Source of the DNA: Hymenobacter aerilatus
GTDB taxonomy: Bacteria; Bacteroidota; Bacteroidia; Cytophagales; Hymenobacteraceae
Length of the DNA stretch: 64,000 bases
Assembly (NCBI RefSeq): GCF_022921095.1
Contig: NZ_CP095053.1
Location: 910,501 to 974,500, forward strand
Reading direction: 5' to 3'
Both the position numbers and the translations under genes were made by a program. Under the pieces are notes generated by a model. It searched no databases, was not told where the DNA came from, and saw only the letters and a list, made by a program, of their open reading frames with translations. Shown here in pieces: positions 40,994 to 47,615 of this stretch. Within the stretch, counting starts at the first letter, position 1, and the number at the start of each line of letters is the position of its first letter.

Positions 40994-41494
40994 ATGGATA
41001 CTATCAACACCCGTCTAGCTGCTTTGCGAAAGCACTTAGATATGAACGTGACCGACTTCGCGCGGCACGTTGGTATAGACCGCAGCCGCTACACGCGTAT
41101 TGAGACTGGACCTAATAAACCGGCGCTTGATGCAATTGAAGCCGTGGCAGAGCGAATCCCAACCGTTAGCTTAGATTGGTTGCTTACTGGCAACGGTGAA
41201 ATGCTGCGCGAGAGTCGCAGCCTCGCACCGATGCCGAAAGACCCCAAGCCCCAGCAGCCCCAGGCTGTGGTCGAATCTGCCGAACTAAAGGAAGTAAAGG
41301 ACGACCGGGATAAGTGGCGCAAGATGGCGCTGGAGCTTATGGAAGAATTGCGTAGCCGCCCACGTCGGCAGTTGCAGGCCACGGGCACCGATGGCGAGTC
41401 TTTTAACTCGGACAACGATGCAGCAGTTGAGCAGCCCGTTTCTATGTCTGTCTCCTGGCGTGCGCCTGAGACGGAAGAAGAGCTGGCCGCTTAA
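40994..41494 (+). CDS. Prophage repressor, XRE-type
   Basis: The 166-residue protein has an N-terminal HTH_3 domain (NTRLAALRKHLDMNVTDFAR; HVGIDRSRYTRIETG; residues 4-70), a linker of Pro/Gln, and a coiled-coil (LKEVKDDRDKWRKMALELME). No S24 peptidase domain is seen, so control would not be LexA-like self-cleavage. Divergent orientation from the lytic genes and position next to attR fit a CI-like role. Confidence 0.8.
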   Translation: MDTINTRLAALRKHLDMNVTDFARHVGIDRSRYTRIETGPNKPALDAIEAVAERIPTVSLDWLLTGNGEMLRESRSLAPMPKDPKPQQPQAVVESAELKEVKDDRDKWRKMALELMEELRSRPRRQLQATGTDGESFNSDNDAAVEQPVSMSVSWRAPETEEELAA

Positions 41495-41528
41495 GTCGTT
41501 GTCCTAGCAGCCTTGCTTTCGGCGTTCC

Positions 41529-41550
41529 GGCTACACACCCGGTTACACAC
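41529..41550. repeat. Arm-type integrase sites in attR
   Basis: GGCTACACAC (41529-41538) and GGTTACACAC (41541-41550), 12 bp apart, resemble the sites in attL at 1447-1477. They lie 57-78 bp from the core. Confidence 0.5.
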
Positions 41551-41606
41551 AGAGAAAGCTCGGCTGCAACCTGCTAAAAGATAAGTAGTTACGAGAGGTG
41601 TTCGAA

Positions 41607-41621
41607 TCCCATCCTCTCTGC
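41607..41621 (+). other. att core, right end of the prophage (attR), in a tRNA 3' fragment
   Basis: TCCCATCCTCTCTGC duplicates 1317-1331. GTTCGAA immediately before makes a T-arm-like segment. Upstream there is no matching rest of a tRNA, so it is a fragment, and the region downstream (terminator) is probably the original tRNA 3' flank. Confidence 0.8.
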
Positions 41622-41655
41622 AAACCCCGTTTTCAAACTGAAAACGGGGTTTTTG
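41622..41655 (+). terminator. Terminator after the tRNA fragment
   Basis: AAACCCCGTTTT (41622-41633) pairs with AAAACGGGGTTT (41641-41652), followed by TTT. It probably belonged to the disrupted host tRNA gene. Confidence 0.8.
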
Positions 41656-41768
41656 CTTTTTAGGGAACATTTTGGTTCTGGGTAATATTGTATAGCAGCG
41701 CGAAGTTGTATTTCTATAAAGTATGGAAATTAAAGGTGCGTTCTGCTTTTGAATAAAACTTGCATTAC

Positions 41769-41810
41769 ACAAAAAGGCCCTAACTATTTTAAAAGCTAGG
41801 GCCTTTTTGT
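41769..41810. terminator. Bidirectional terminator after iscA
   Basis: ACAAAAAGGCCCTA pairs with TAGGGCCTTTTTGT with 14-bp arms. It ends the leftward iscA transcript. Confidence 0.85.
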
Positions 41811-41825
41811 ACGAAATAACCTTCT

Positions 41826-42152
41826 TTACACCGAGAAACTTTCACCACAGCCGCAGGTACGGCTGGCATTGGGATTGTCGAAATAGAAGCCTTTGCCGTT
41901 TAGCCCATCCGAGAAATCGAGTTCGGTGCCGGCTAGGTAAAGGAAGCTTTTCATGTCTACTACCACCCGGACGCCTTTGTCCTCAAACTCCTGGTCCATG
42001 GGCTTCACCTCGTTGTCGAAGTCTAGCTTGTAGGACAGGCCCGAGCAGCCGCCGCCTGCCACTGATGCACGCAACCGGTAGGTAGCATCTAGTTCGGCAT
42101 CGCGCATGAGATGTTCGATTTTATCTTTTGCCTTGTCAGAAACGGTAATCAT
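41826..42152 (-). CDS. iscA: Iron-sulfur cluster assembly A-type carrier
   Basis: The 108-residue protein has Cys36 in GGGCSGLSY and the C-terminal Cys100-Gly-Cys102 of A-type carriers, which hold and pass Fe-S clusters or iron to apo-proteins. It is downstream of iscU and iscS but preceded by its own hairpin and a TACTTTTG -7-like box, so it may have a separate promoter. Confidence 0.93.
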   Translation of the reverse strand: MITVSDKAKDKIEHLMRDAELDATYRLRASVAGGGCSGLSYKLDFDNEVKPMDQEFEDKGVRVVVDMKSFLYLAGTELDFSDGLNGKGFYFDNPNASRTCGCGESFSV

Positions 42153-42255
42153 GGCAGTAAGGGTAGGGGTAAGCGAAGCTGACCGATGTGGCCATTTCTA
42201 GTACAAAAGTACACCCCAAAAGGTTTAGTTTATCTGATACCTTTCTAAATAATAA

Positions 42256-42295
42256 AGGGTAGGAAGCAACAGCTATTTTAGTTGCTTCCTACCCT
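42256..42295 (-). terminator. Hairpin between iscU and iscA
   Basis: AGGGTAGGAAGCAAC (42256-42270) pairs perfectly with GTTGCTTCCTACCCT (42281-42295). On the minus strand a T/A-rich tract follows, so it should end the iscS-iscU transcript. Confidence 0.75.
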
Positions 42296-42332
42296 CTACA
42301 ATGGTATGCACCCGATAATACCGGGAGCCAAC

Positions 42333-42750
42333 TTAGTGGTGTGACTTCTCCAACTCCAGGGCTGGCAAGCCATTCTTCACGCGGTAGTCGTTGATGGCCG
42401 ATTTGATGGCATCTTCAGCCAACACCGAGCAGTGGATTTTCACGGGCGGCAACGCCAGTTCTTCCACAATCTCCATGTTGTCGATAGCCAGTGCCTCGTC
42501 TACGGTTTTGCCTTTCAGCCATTCCGTAGCAAGCGACGAAGAAGCAATAGCCGAGCCGCAGCCGAACGTCTTGAATTTAGCGTCGGTGATGGTGTTGGTG
42601 GCTTCGTCTACCTCAATTTGCAGACGCATAACGTCGCCGCACTCAGGAGCGCCTACCAAGCCAGTACCTACGGTTTTTTTTGCTTTTGTCCAGCGTGCCC
42701 ACGTTGCGGGGGTTGCTGTAGTGGTCAATTACTTTATCAGAGTAAGCCAT
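42333..42750 (-). pseudogene. iscU: Iron-sulfur scaffold gene, frameshifted in an A8 run
   Basis: Conserved IscU residues are all present: DHYSNPRNVGTLD at the start, APECGDVM, FGCGSAIASS and KIHCSVLAEDA with the three cluster Cys. The frame from the natural ATG at 42750 breaks after DKSKK in a run of 8 A on the coding strand (T at 42674-42681). Removing one A would join it to TVGTGLVGAPECGD. The gene length is one base more than a multiple of three. It may be a sequencing error, transcriptional slippage or a true lesion; iscU is normally important for Fe-S assembly. The first interpretation is most likely. Confidence 0.9.
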
Positions 42751-42758
42751 GACGTTGT

Positions 42759-42861
42759 CAATTAAGAATTAAAAATTAAGAATTAGAAAATTGAGTTTCA
42801 AATCAAAAGATAGTCAGGATAGTGAACCACCTTTCGGTTTTTAATTCTCAATTTTTAATTG
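42759..42861. repeat. AT-rich inverted repeat between iscU and iscS
   Basis: CAATTAAGAATTAAAAATTA near 42759 and TTTTTAATTCTCAATTTTTA near 42838 are imperfect inverted copies. This AATTAAGAATT family of intergenic repeats is frequent in Bacteroidota, as recalled. Confidence 0.6.
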
Positions 42862-42864
42862 ATT

Positions 42865-44079
42865 CTAGTGTTCTGCCCACTCAATAGAGTTAAGGTCGAT
42901 GCCTTCTTTGTGCATCTCCCACAGTGGCGACATCTCACGAAGCTTAGTCACGGCTTCTTTTACGTGGCCGATAGCATATTCGATTTGCTCGTCGGTGGTG
43001 AAGCGCGACAGGCCGAAGCGTAGCGAGGAGTGTGCCAAGTCGTCGCTCAAGCCGAGGGCCTTCAGCACGTAGCTAGGCTCCAGCGAGGCCGACGTGCAAG
43101 CCGAACCCGACGATACAGCCAGGTCCTTCACACCCATCATTAGGCCTTCGCCTTCTACATACTTGAAGCTGATGTTGGCTACGTGGGGTAGGCGGCGCTC
43201 CACAGAACCGTTTACGTAGCTTTCTTCCAGCGTCAGCAGTTCTTTTTCGAGGTGGTCACGTAGTTTGCTCAGGCGCTCAGCATCCTGGGCCATTTCGAGG
43301 CGGGCCAATTCACAGGCTTTGCCGAAACCTACGATGCCGGGTACGTTCAGCGTGCCGGAGCGCATACCACGCTCGTGGCCGCCACCGTCCATCTGGGCCG
43401 TCACCTTCACGCGGGGCGATTTACGCCGCACGTACAAAGCGCCTACCCCTTTGGGGCCGTACATTTTGTGAGCCGTGAAAGCCATCAGGTCAATGCCGTC
43501 AGCAATAACGTCTACCGGAATCTTGCCTACTGCCTGCGTGCCGTCGGTCATGAACAGCGCGCCGTGCTTGTGGGCAATTTTGGCGATTTCCTGGATGGGC
43601 TGAATCGTGCCGGTTTCGTTGTTGCCGTACATGATAGTCACCAGAATCGTTTCGGGTGTCATGGCGGCCTCCAGGTCTTCCAGGCTAATCAGGCCCTGCT
43701 CATTCACGGGCAGGTAAGTAACCTTACCACCCAGCTTTTCGATATGCTTGCAGGTGTCGAGTACTGCTTTATGCTCGGTAGTAGCCGTGATGACGTGGTT
43801 GCCCTTCTGAGAATACATCTCGAACACGCCTTTGATAGCGAGGTTGTCCGACTCAGTAGCGCCCGAAGTGAAGATAATTTCTTTTGGATCGCAGTTGATC
43901 AGTTGCGCGATTTGCTCGCGAGCGTAATCCACAGCCTCCTCAGCGGCCCAACCGAAGGGATGGTTGCGAGACGCCGCATTGCCGTATACTTCTGTGAAGA
44001 ACGGTATCATGGCATCCAGCACCCGTGGGTCGAGAGGGGTAGTGGCGTTGTTGTCGAGGTAGATAGGTAGCTTGAGCAT
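42865..44079 (-). CDS. iscS: Cysteine desulfurase
   Basis: The 404-residue PLP enzyme takes sulfur from cysteine for Fe-S clusters. [17 protein letters not shown] starts it, the PLP-Lys is in [13 protein letters not shown] (about 200-212), and the active-site Cys lies in [10 protein letters not shown] near 328-337. It is first in the leftward iscS-iscU set. On the minus strand TAGTTTTG near 44128-44135 is a plausible -7 box about 50 bp before the start. Confidence 0.96.
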   Translation of the reverse strand: MLKLPIYLDNNATTPLDPRVLDAMIPFFTEVYGNAASRNHPFGWAAEEAVDYAREQIAQLINCDPKEIIFTSGATESDNLAIKGVFEMYSQKGNHVITATTEHKAVLDTCKHIEKLGGKVTYLPVNEQGLISLEDLEAAMTPETILVTIMYGNNETGTIQPIQEIAKIAHKHGALFMTDGTQAVGKIPVDVIADGIDLMAFTAHKMYGPKGVGALYVRRKSPRVKVTAQMDGGGHERGMRSGTLNVPGIVGFGKACELARLEMAQDAERLSKLRDHLEKELLTLEESYVNGSVERRLPHVANISFKYVEGEGLMMGVKDLAVSSGSACTSASLEPSYVLKALGLSDDLAHSSLRFGLSRFTTDEQIEYAIGHVKEAVTKLREMSPLWEMHKEGIDLNSIEWAEH

Positions 44080-44224
44080 GGCTCGGAGTCAGTGAGTTCA
44101 GCGGAGAATCATTCGCATCTAGAACAGCAAAACTACTAAAGAGGTTTTACTTTGCCAGTGTAAATGTCTTTATAATCCTAATACTGCTATAGAGACCTTC
44201 TATAGCCTTTCTGCCTAGCTTCTC

Positions 44225-44686
44225 ATGCTCACGAATCTCGAACACCTTGGCCTAGCCGTCCACGATTTGTCGGCGGCCACGGCCCTCTACACAAAGCTGC
44301 TAGGCGTGGCGCCCTACAAGCAGGAGCACGTAGCCAGCGAAGCTGTAGATACCGTGTTTTTTAAGGTAGGCGGTTCCAAAATTGAGCTGCTGGCCGGTAC
44401 GTCTGCTGATAGTGCCATCACCAAGTATCTGCTCAAAAAACCAGAAGGTATTCACCACGTGGCCTTTGAAGTAGATGATATCCGAGCTGAAATGGCGCGG
44501 CTGCGGGCCGAGGGCTTCGTACTGCTCAACGAGGAGCCCAAGCGCGGCGCCGACAACAAGCTCGTGTGCTTTGTGCACCCAAAAAGTGCTGCCGGCGTGC
44601 TAGTGGAGCTATGCCAAACGATAGGCAATAGTGAAGTAGTGCGTAGTGAAATTGCGAATGGTGAGGTGAACTATCCATCTGCCTGA
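44225..44686 (+). CDS. mce: Methylmalonyl-CoA epimerase
   Basis: The 153-residue VOC protein has LEHLGLAVHDLSAATALY at the start, EGIHHVAFEVDDIRAEMARL in the middle and GVLVELCQ near 125-132, with His and Glu metal ligands typical of the epimerase. It interconverts the methylmalonyl-CoA epimers in propionate metabolism. The tail after LCQ (about 22 residues, encoded by a repeat-like GTAGTGAAATTG stretch) is longer than usual. Confidence 0.9.
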   Translation: MLTNLEHLGLAVHDLSAATALYTKLLGVAPYKQEHVASEAVDTVFFKVGGSKIELLAGTSADSAITKYLLKKPEGIHHVAFEVDDIRAEMARLRAEGFVLLNEEPKRGADNKLVCFVHPKSAAGVLVELCQTIGNSEVVRSEIANGEVNYPSA

Positions 44687-44700
44687 GTTGCGAAGGACCA

Positions 44701-44732
44701 TTTTGGGTAGGCACCAGTTGCTAATACATTTG
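44701..44732 (+). promoter_or_regulatory. Promoter of tsaC
   Basis: TTTTG (44701-44705) and TACATTTG (44725-44732) match the Bacteroidota -33 TTTG and -7 TAnnTTTG elements with a 19-bp gap. Confidence 0.65.
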
Positions 44733-44813
44733 CTTCCTCACTGATACGAAGGCTCCGTGTACACCCAGACAAGCAAACGCTTCCACTCGCCATTTCACCA
44801 CTTCACCACTTCT

Positions 44814-45386
44814 ATGAACCTATTCCAGCAAGAAGTAGAAGCAGCCGTAGACGCGCTGCTGCTGCAACAAGTCATTCTCTACCCCACCGATACGGTATGG
44901 GGCCTGGGCTGCGACGCCGAATCGACGAAAGCGGTGGAGCGGCTCTACAAGTTGAAGGGTAGGCCCGAGGGCAAGCCCAGCATTGTGCTGGTAGCCGATG
45001 AGGCCATGTTTGCCCGCTATGCTGCCACCGTGCCCGACAACCTGGCCGAGCTACTGGCCGCCCAGGAGCGGCCTACTACCTATATCGTGGCTGCCAGCCG
45101 GCATATGGCACCGCAACTGGTAGGGCCCGATGGTACGGTGGGCCTGCGCATTCCGCGCGACGAGTTTTGCCGCAAGCTAGTGCGCCGGCTGGGGCACGGA
45201 CTGGTGTCTACATCGGCCAACCGAAGCGGGGAGCCGACGCCGGCCGTCTACCGCGACGTAGACCCGCAGCTAAACCGCGGTGTGGACTATGTGGTGAGCT
45301 GGCGCCAAGACGACGACACGCGAGTAGCGCCCTCGCGGGTGGTACGGGTGCTGGTAGACGGTAGTCTGGAAACAGTACGTGATTAG
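44814..45386 (+). CDS. tsaC: Threonylcarbamoyl-AMP synthase (Sua5/YciO/YrdC)
   Basis: Start at MNLFQQEVEAAVDALLLQQV; an earlier ATG would add a non-conserved stretch encoded by a CCATTTCACCACTTC repeat. The 190-residue enzyme makes the activated threonylcarbamoyl group for tRNA t6A. It has ILYPTDTVWGLGCDA, KLKGRPEGKP (KxR-like) and STSANRSGE. Confidence 0.9.
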   Translation: MNLFQQEVEAAVDALLLQQVILYPTDTVWGLGCDAESTKAVERLYKLKGRPEGKPSIVLVADEAMFARYAATVPDNLAELLAAQERPTTYIVAASRHMAPQLVGPDGTVGLRIPRDEFCRKLVRRLGHGLVSTSANRSGEPTPAVYRDVDPQLNRGVDYVVSWRQDDDTRVAPSRVVRVLVDGSLETVRD

Positions 45387-45481
45387 TCGCAGCAGAAAAA
45401 AGTAAGCTCGACAGGGGGTTACATTTAGCTGGGTAGCGGTATGAAGGCCAAACAACTCCTTCACCTTTTCACTGATTGACC

Positions 45482-45748
45482 ATGAAATTCTCGTTCAAAT
45501 CACTGCTCGTTCTGGCCGCTTTCGCTCCTTTCGCCCTGGCTTCTTGCTCCGAAAAAACGCAGGAAAACGCCGAAGCTACCGCTGAAAGCGCTACCAACGA
45601 TGCTGCTGCTAATGTAGACGCTGCTGGCGATGCCGTTGAAAACACCGCTGATAAAGCCGCTGCTGAAATGGCTCCTGAGTCGGGCGACACGGCTGTAGTG
45701 CGCGACGTTCCTGCCGATAAAATGGTAGAAGAAACTCCCAAGCAGTAG
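45482..45748 (+). CDS. Small Ala/Asp/Glu-rich lipoprotein
   Basis: Start at MKFSFKSLLVLAAFAPFAL, then lipobox LASC. The mature part is Ala-rich with repeated DAAG/NTAD units (coiled-coil-like). An ATG two codons earlier is possible. Unknown function; abundance and a strong terminator suggest an envelope protein. Confidence 0.7.
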   Translation: MKFSFKSLLVLAAFAPFALASCSEKTQENAEATAESATNDAAANVDAAGDAVENTADKAAAEMAPESGDTAVVRDVPADKMVEETPKQ

Positions 45749-45770
45749 TTGTTTGGCGGGTTACCGCTCT

Positions 45771-45806
45771 AAAAAGCGCCTTCGGAATTCTCCGAAGGCG
45801 CTTTTT
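45771..45806. terminator. Terminator after the lipoprotein gene
   Basis: AAAAAGCGCCTTCGGA pairs with TCCGAAGGCGCTTTTT with 16-bp arms. Confidence 0.9.
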
Positions 45807-45863
45807 TTTGTACAAGGCGATGGTTTGGCATATTGGACGAGAGAACCATTTTAGGGGCGTTGC

Positions 45864-45871
45864 TACCTTTG
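45864..45871 (+). promoter_or_regulatory. -7 box abutting the CCA-enzyme start codon
   Basis: TACCTTTG matches TAnnTTTG and ends 4 nt before the ATG at 45876, which implies a leaderless or nearly leaderless mRNA. Confidence 0.6.
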
Positions 45872-45875
45872 CGGC

Positions 45876-47294
45876 ATGAACAATCCGCAGCTGCCCGACC
45901 TTCCCCTGTTTCGTACCATTGCTGAAGCCGCCGGCGAGCTGGGCTACCCCGCCTACGTGATTGGGGGCTACGTGCGCGACTTGGTGCTCAGCCGGCCGAG
46001 CAAGGATGTGGATGTGGTGTGCGTGGGCGACGGCATCCGGCTAGCGCAGGCCGTGGGCAAGAAGCTGCCAGGCCGGCCGCGCGTAACGGTGTTCAAAAAC
46101 TTCGGCACGGCCATGCTGCCTACCCCCGAGATTGAGGTGGAGTTTGTGGGTGCCCGCAAGGAAAGTTACCGCGCCGAGAGCCGCAAGCCAGAGGTAGAAG
46201 CCGGCACGCTGGAAGAAGACCTAGCCCGCCGCGACTTCACGATCAATGCTTTGGGCATCAGCCTGAATCCGGCGGATTTTGGTGCGCTGGTAGACCGCTA
46301 CGATGGCATAGGCGACATCCGGCGCAAGACCATCCGCACACCCCTCGACCCCGACGTTACATTCTCCGACGACCCGTTGCGCATGCTGCGCGCTATTCGG
46401 TTTGCTACTCAGCTTGATTTCGATATTGAGCCGGATACCTACGATGCCATTGCCCGCAACAAGGACCGCATCAAGATCGTGTCGCAGGAGCGCATCACCA
46501 CAGAGCTGAATAAAATTATCCTGGCTGACACGCCCAGCTATGGATTTAAGCTGTTGTTTCAGTGCGGGTTATTGCAGCTGATTTTCCCGAAGATGGCCCA
46601 ATTGCAAGGGGTAGAGCGGGTAGGGCAGCACGCGCACAAAGACAACTTCTACCATACCCTGCAAGTGCTCGACAACGTGGTGGCCACCGGCGCCGACCTG
46701 TGGTTACGCTGGGCGGCCATTCTGCACGATATTGCCAAGCCCGCCACCAAGCGCTTCGACAAACGCGTAGGCTGGACCTTCCACGGCCACGAGGACAAGG
46801 GTGCCCGCTGGGTACCGCAGATTTTTGCCGATCTGAAATTGCCCTTAGGCGAAGAGATGCGGATGGTGCAAAAGCTGGTGCGCCTGCACTTGCGGCCTAT
46901 TGCGCTGGTTAAAGAAATCGTGACCGATTCGGCCGTACGGCGCCTGCTCTTCGAGGCCGGCGACGACATCGACCACCTCATGCAGCTGTGCCGCGCCGAC
47001 ATTACCAGCAAGGACCACCAGCGCGTGGCGCGCTACCTGCGCAACTTCGATGTGGTGGAAGAAAAACTACGCGAAGTGGAAGAAAAAGACCACTTGCGCA
47101 ACTTCAAACCCGTCATTACCGGCGAAATCATCATGGAAACCTTCGGCCTGAAGCCCAGCCGCGAGGTAGGAGAGCTGAAGGAAGCCGTGCTGGAAGCCAT
47201 CCTCGATGGCCGCGTGCGCAACGAGTATGACGAGGCCTTCCCGCTACTGCTGGAGCTGGGCGAGAAGAAAGGGCTGGAAGTGGTGAAGTTGTGA
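45876..47294 (+). CDS. CCA-adding enzyme / tRNA nucleotidyltransferase with HD domain
   Basis: The 472-residue enzyme has the class II nucleotidyltransferase head GGYVRDLVLSRPSKDVDVV with catalytic Asp pair, the RRDFTINALGI and ERITTELNKI blocks, and an HD domain (WAAILHDIAKP near 283-293). It adds or repairs CCA at tRNA 3' ends, or may be the poly(A) polymerase paralogue. Its stop is within the outer arm of an intergenic inverted repeat. Confidence 0.9.
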   Translation: MNNPQLPDLPLFRTIAEAAGELGYPAYVIGGYVRDLVLSRPSKDVDVVCVGDGIRLAQAVGKKLPGRPRVTVFKNFGTAMLPTPEIEVEFVGARKESYRAESRKPEVEAGTLEEDLARRDFTINALGISLNPADFGALVDRYDGIGDIRRKTIRTPLDPDVTFSDDPLRMLRAIRFATQLDFDIEPDTYDAIARNKDRIKIVSQERITTELNKIILADTPSYGFKLLFQCGLLQLIFPKMAQLQGVERVGQHAHKDNFYHTLQVLDNVVATGADLWLRWAAILHDIAKPATKRFDKRVGWTFHGHEDKGARWVPQIFADLKLPLGEEMRMVQKLVRLHLRPIALVKEIVTDSAVRRLLFEAGDDIDHLMQLCRADITSKDHQRVARYLRNFDVVEEKLREVEEKDHLRNFKPVITGEIIMETFGLKPSREVGELKEAVLEAILDGRVRNEYDEAFPLLLELGEKKGLEVVKL

Positions 47295-47457
47295 GGTTGA
47301 GTAGTTAAAACGCGTGTCATCCTGAGCGCAGTGAAGTGCCTTCTGCCGGTGGAACGAGTCTTTGTTACGCCTGTCGTTCTAGCGTGAGAAGGTCCTTCGC
47401 TGCGCTCAGGATGACACGCGCTTTTTTATTCACACATTTCTCAACCTCACAACTTCA
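47284..47457. repeat. Nested palindromic repeat (GTCATCCTGAGC family) after the CCA-enzyme gene
   Basis: The core 47311-47420 has perfect 20-bp arms CGCGTGTCATCCTGAGCGCA and the complement. Outer arms TGAAGTTGTGAGGTTGAG (47284-47301) and its complement (47440-47457) flank it and include the stop codon of the gene. The loop is similar to that at 57346-57445. Confidence 0.85.
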
Positions 47458-47471
47458 CTCTTATAAAAAGG

Positions 47472-47525
47472 AGAAAGCCCTTTGCCCTTCCGTTGCAGCG
47501 GGGTAGGGAAAGGGCTTTCTTGGGT
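47472..47525. terminator. Terminator between convergent genes
   Basis: AGAAAGCCCTTT (47472-47483) pairs with AAAGGGCTTTCT (47509-47520), with T-rich flank. It serves the convergent CCA-enzyme and PspC/GIN genes. Confidence 0.75.
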
Positions 47526-47615
47526 CACGGGCTCACTCACCACAAACCAGCGACCCACCGGCGGATTCTAATAGGGTAGATGGCGGTAGTTGCCAAAGCG
47601 TTGCCTGTGCGATAG

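Noticed and set aside
41581..41621. A complete tRNA gene at attR
   Set aside because: Only the T-arm/acceptor end is present; no acceptor 5' strand, D-arm or anticodon arm can be found upstream.
42333..42728. Start of iscU at a 131-codon frame (MTTTATPATWARW)
   Set aside because: The true N-terminus DHYSNPRNVG lies in another frame upstream of the A8 run; the apparent start is an out-of-frame shadow.
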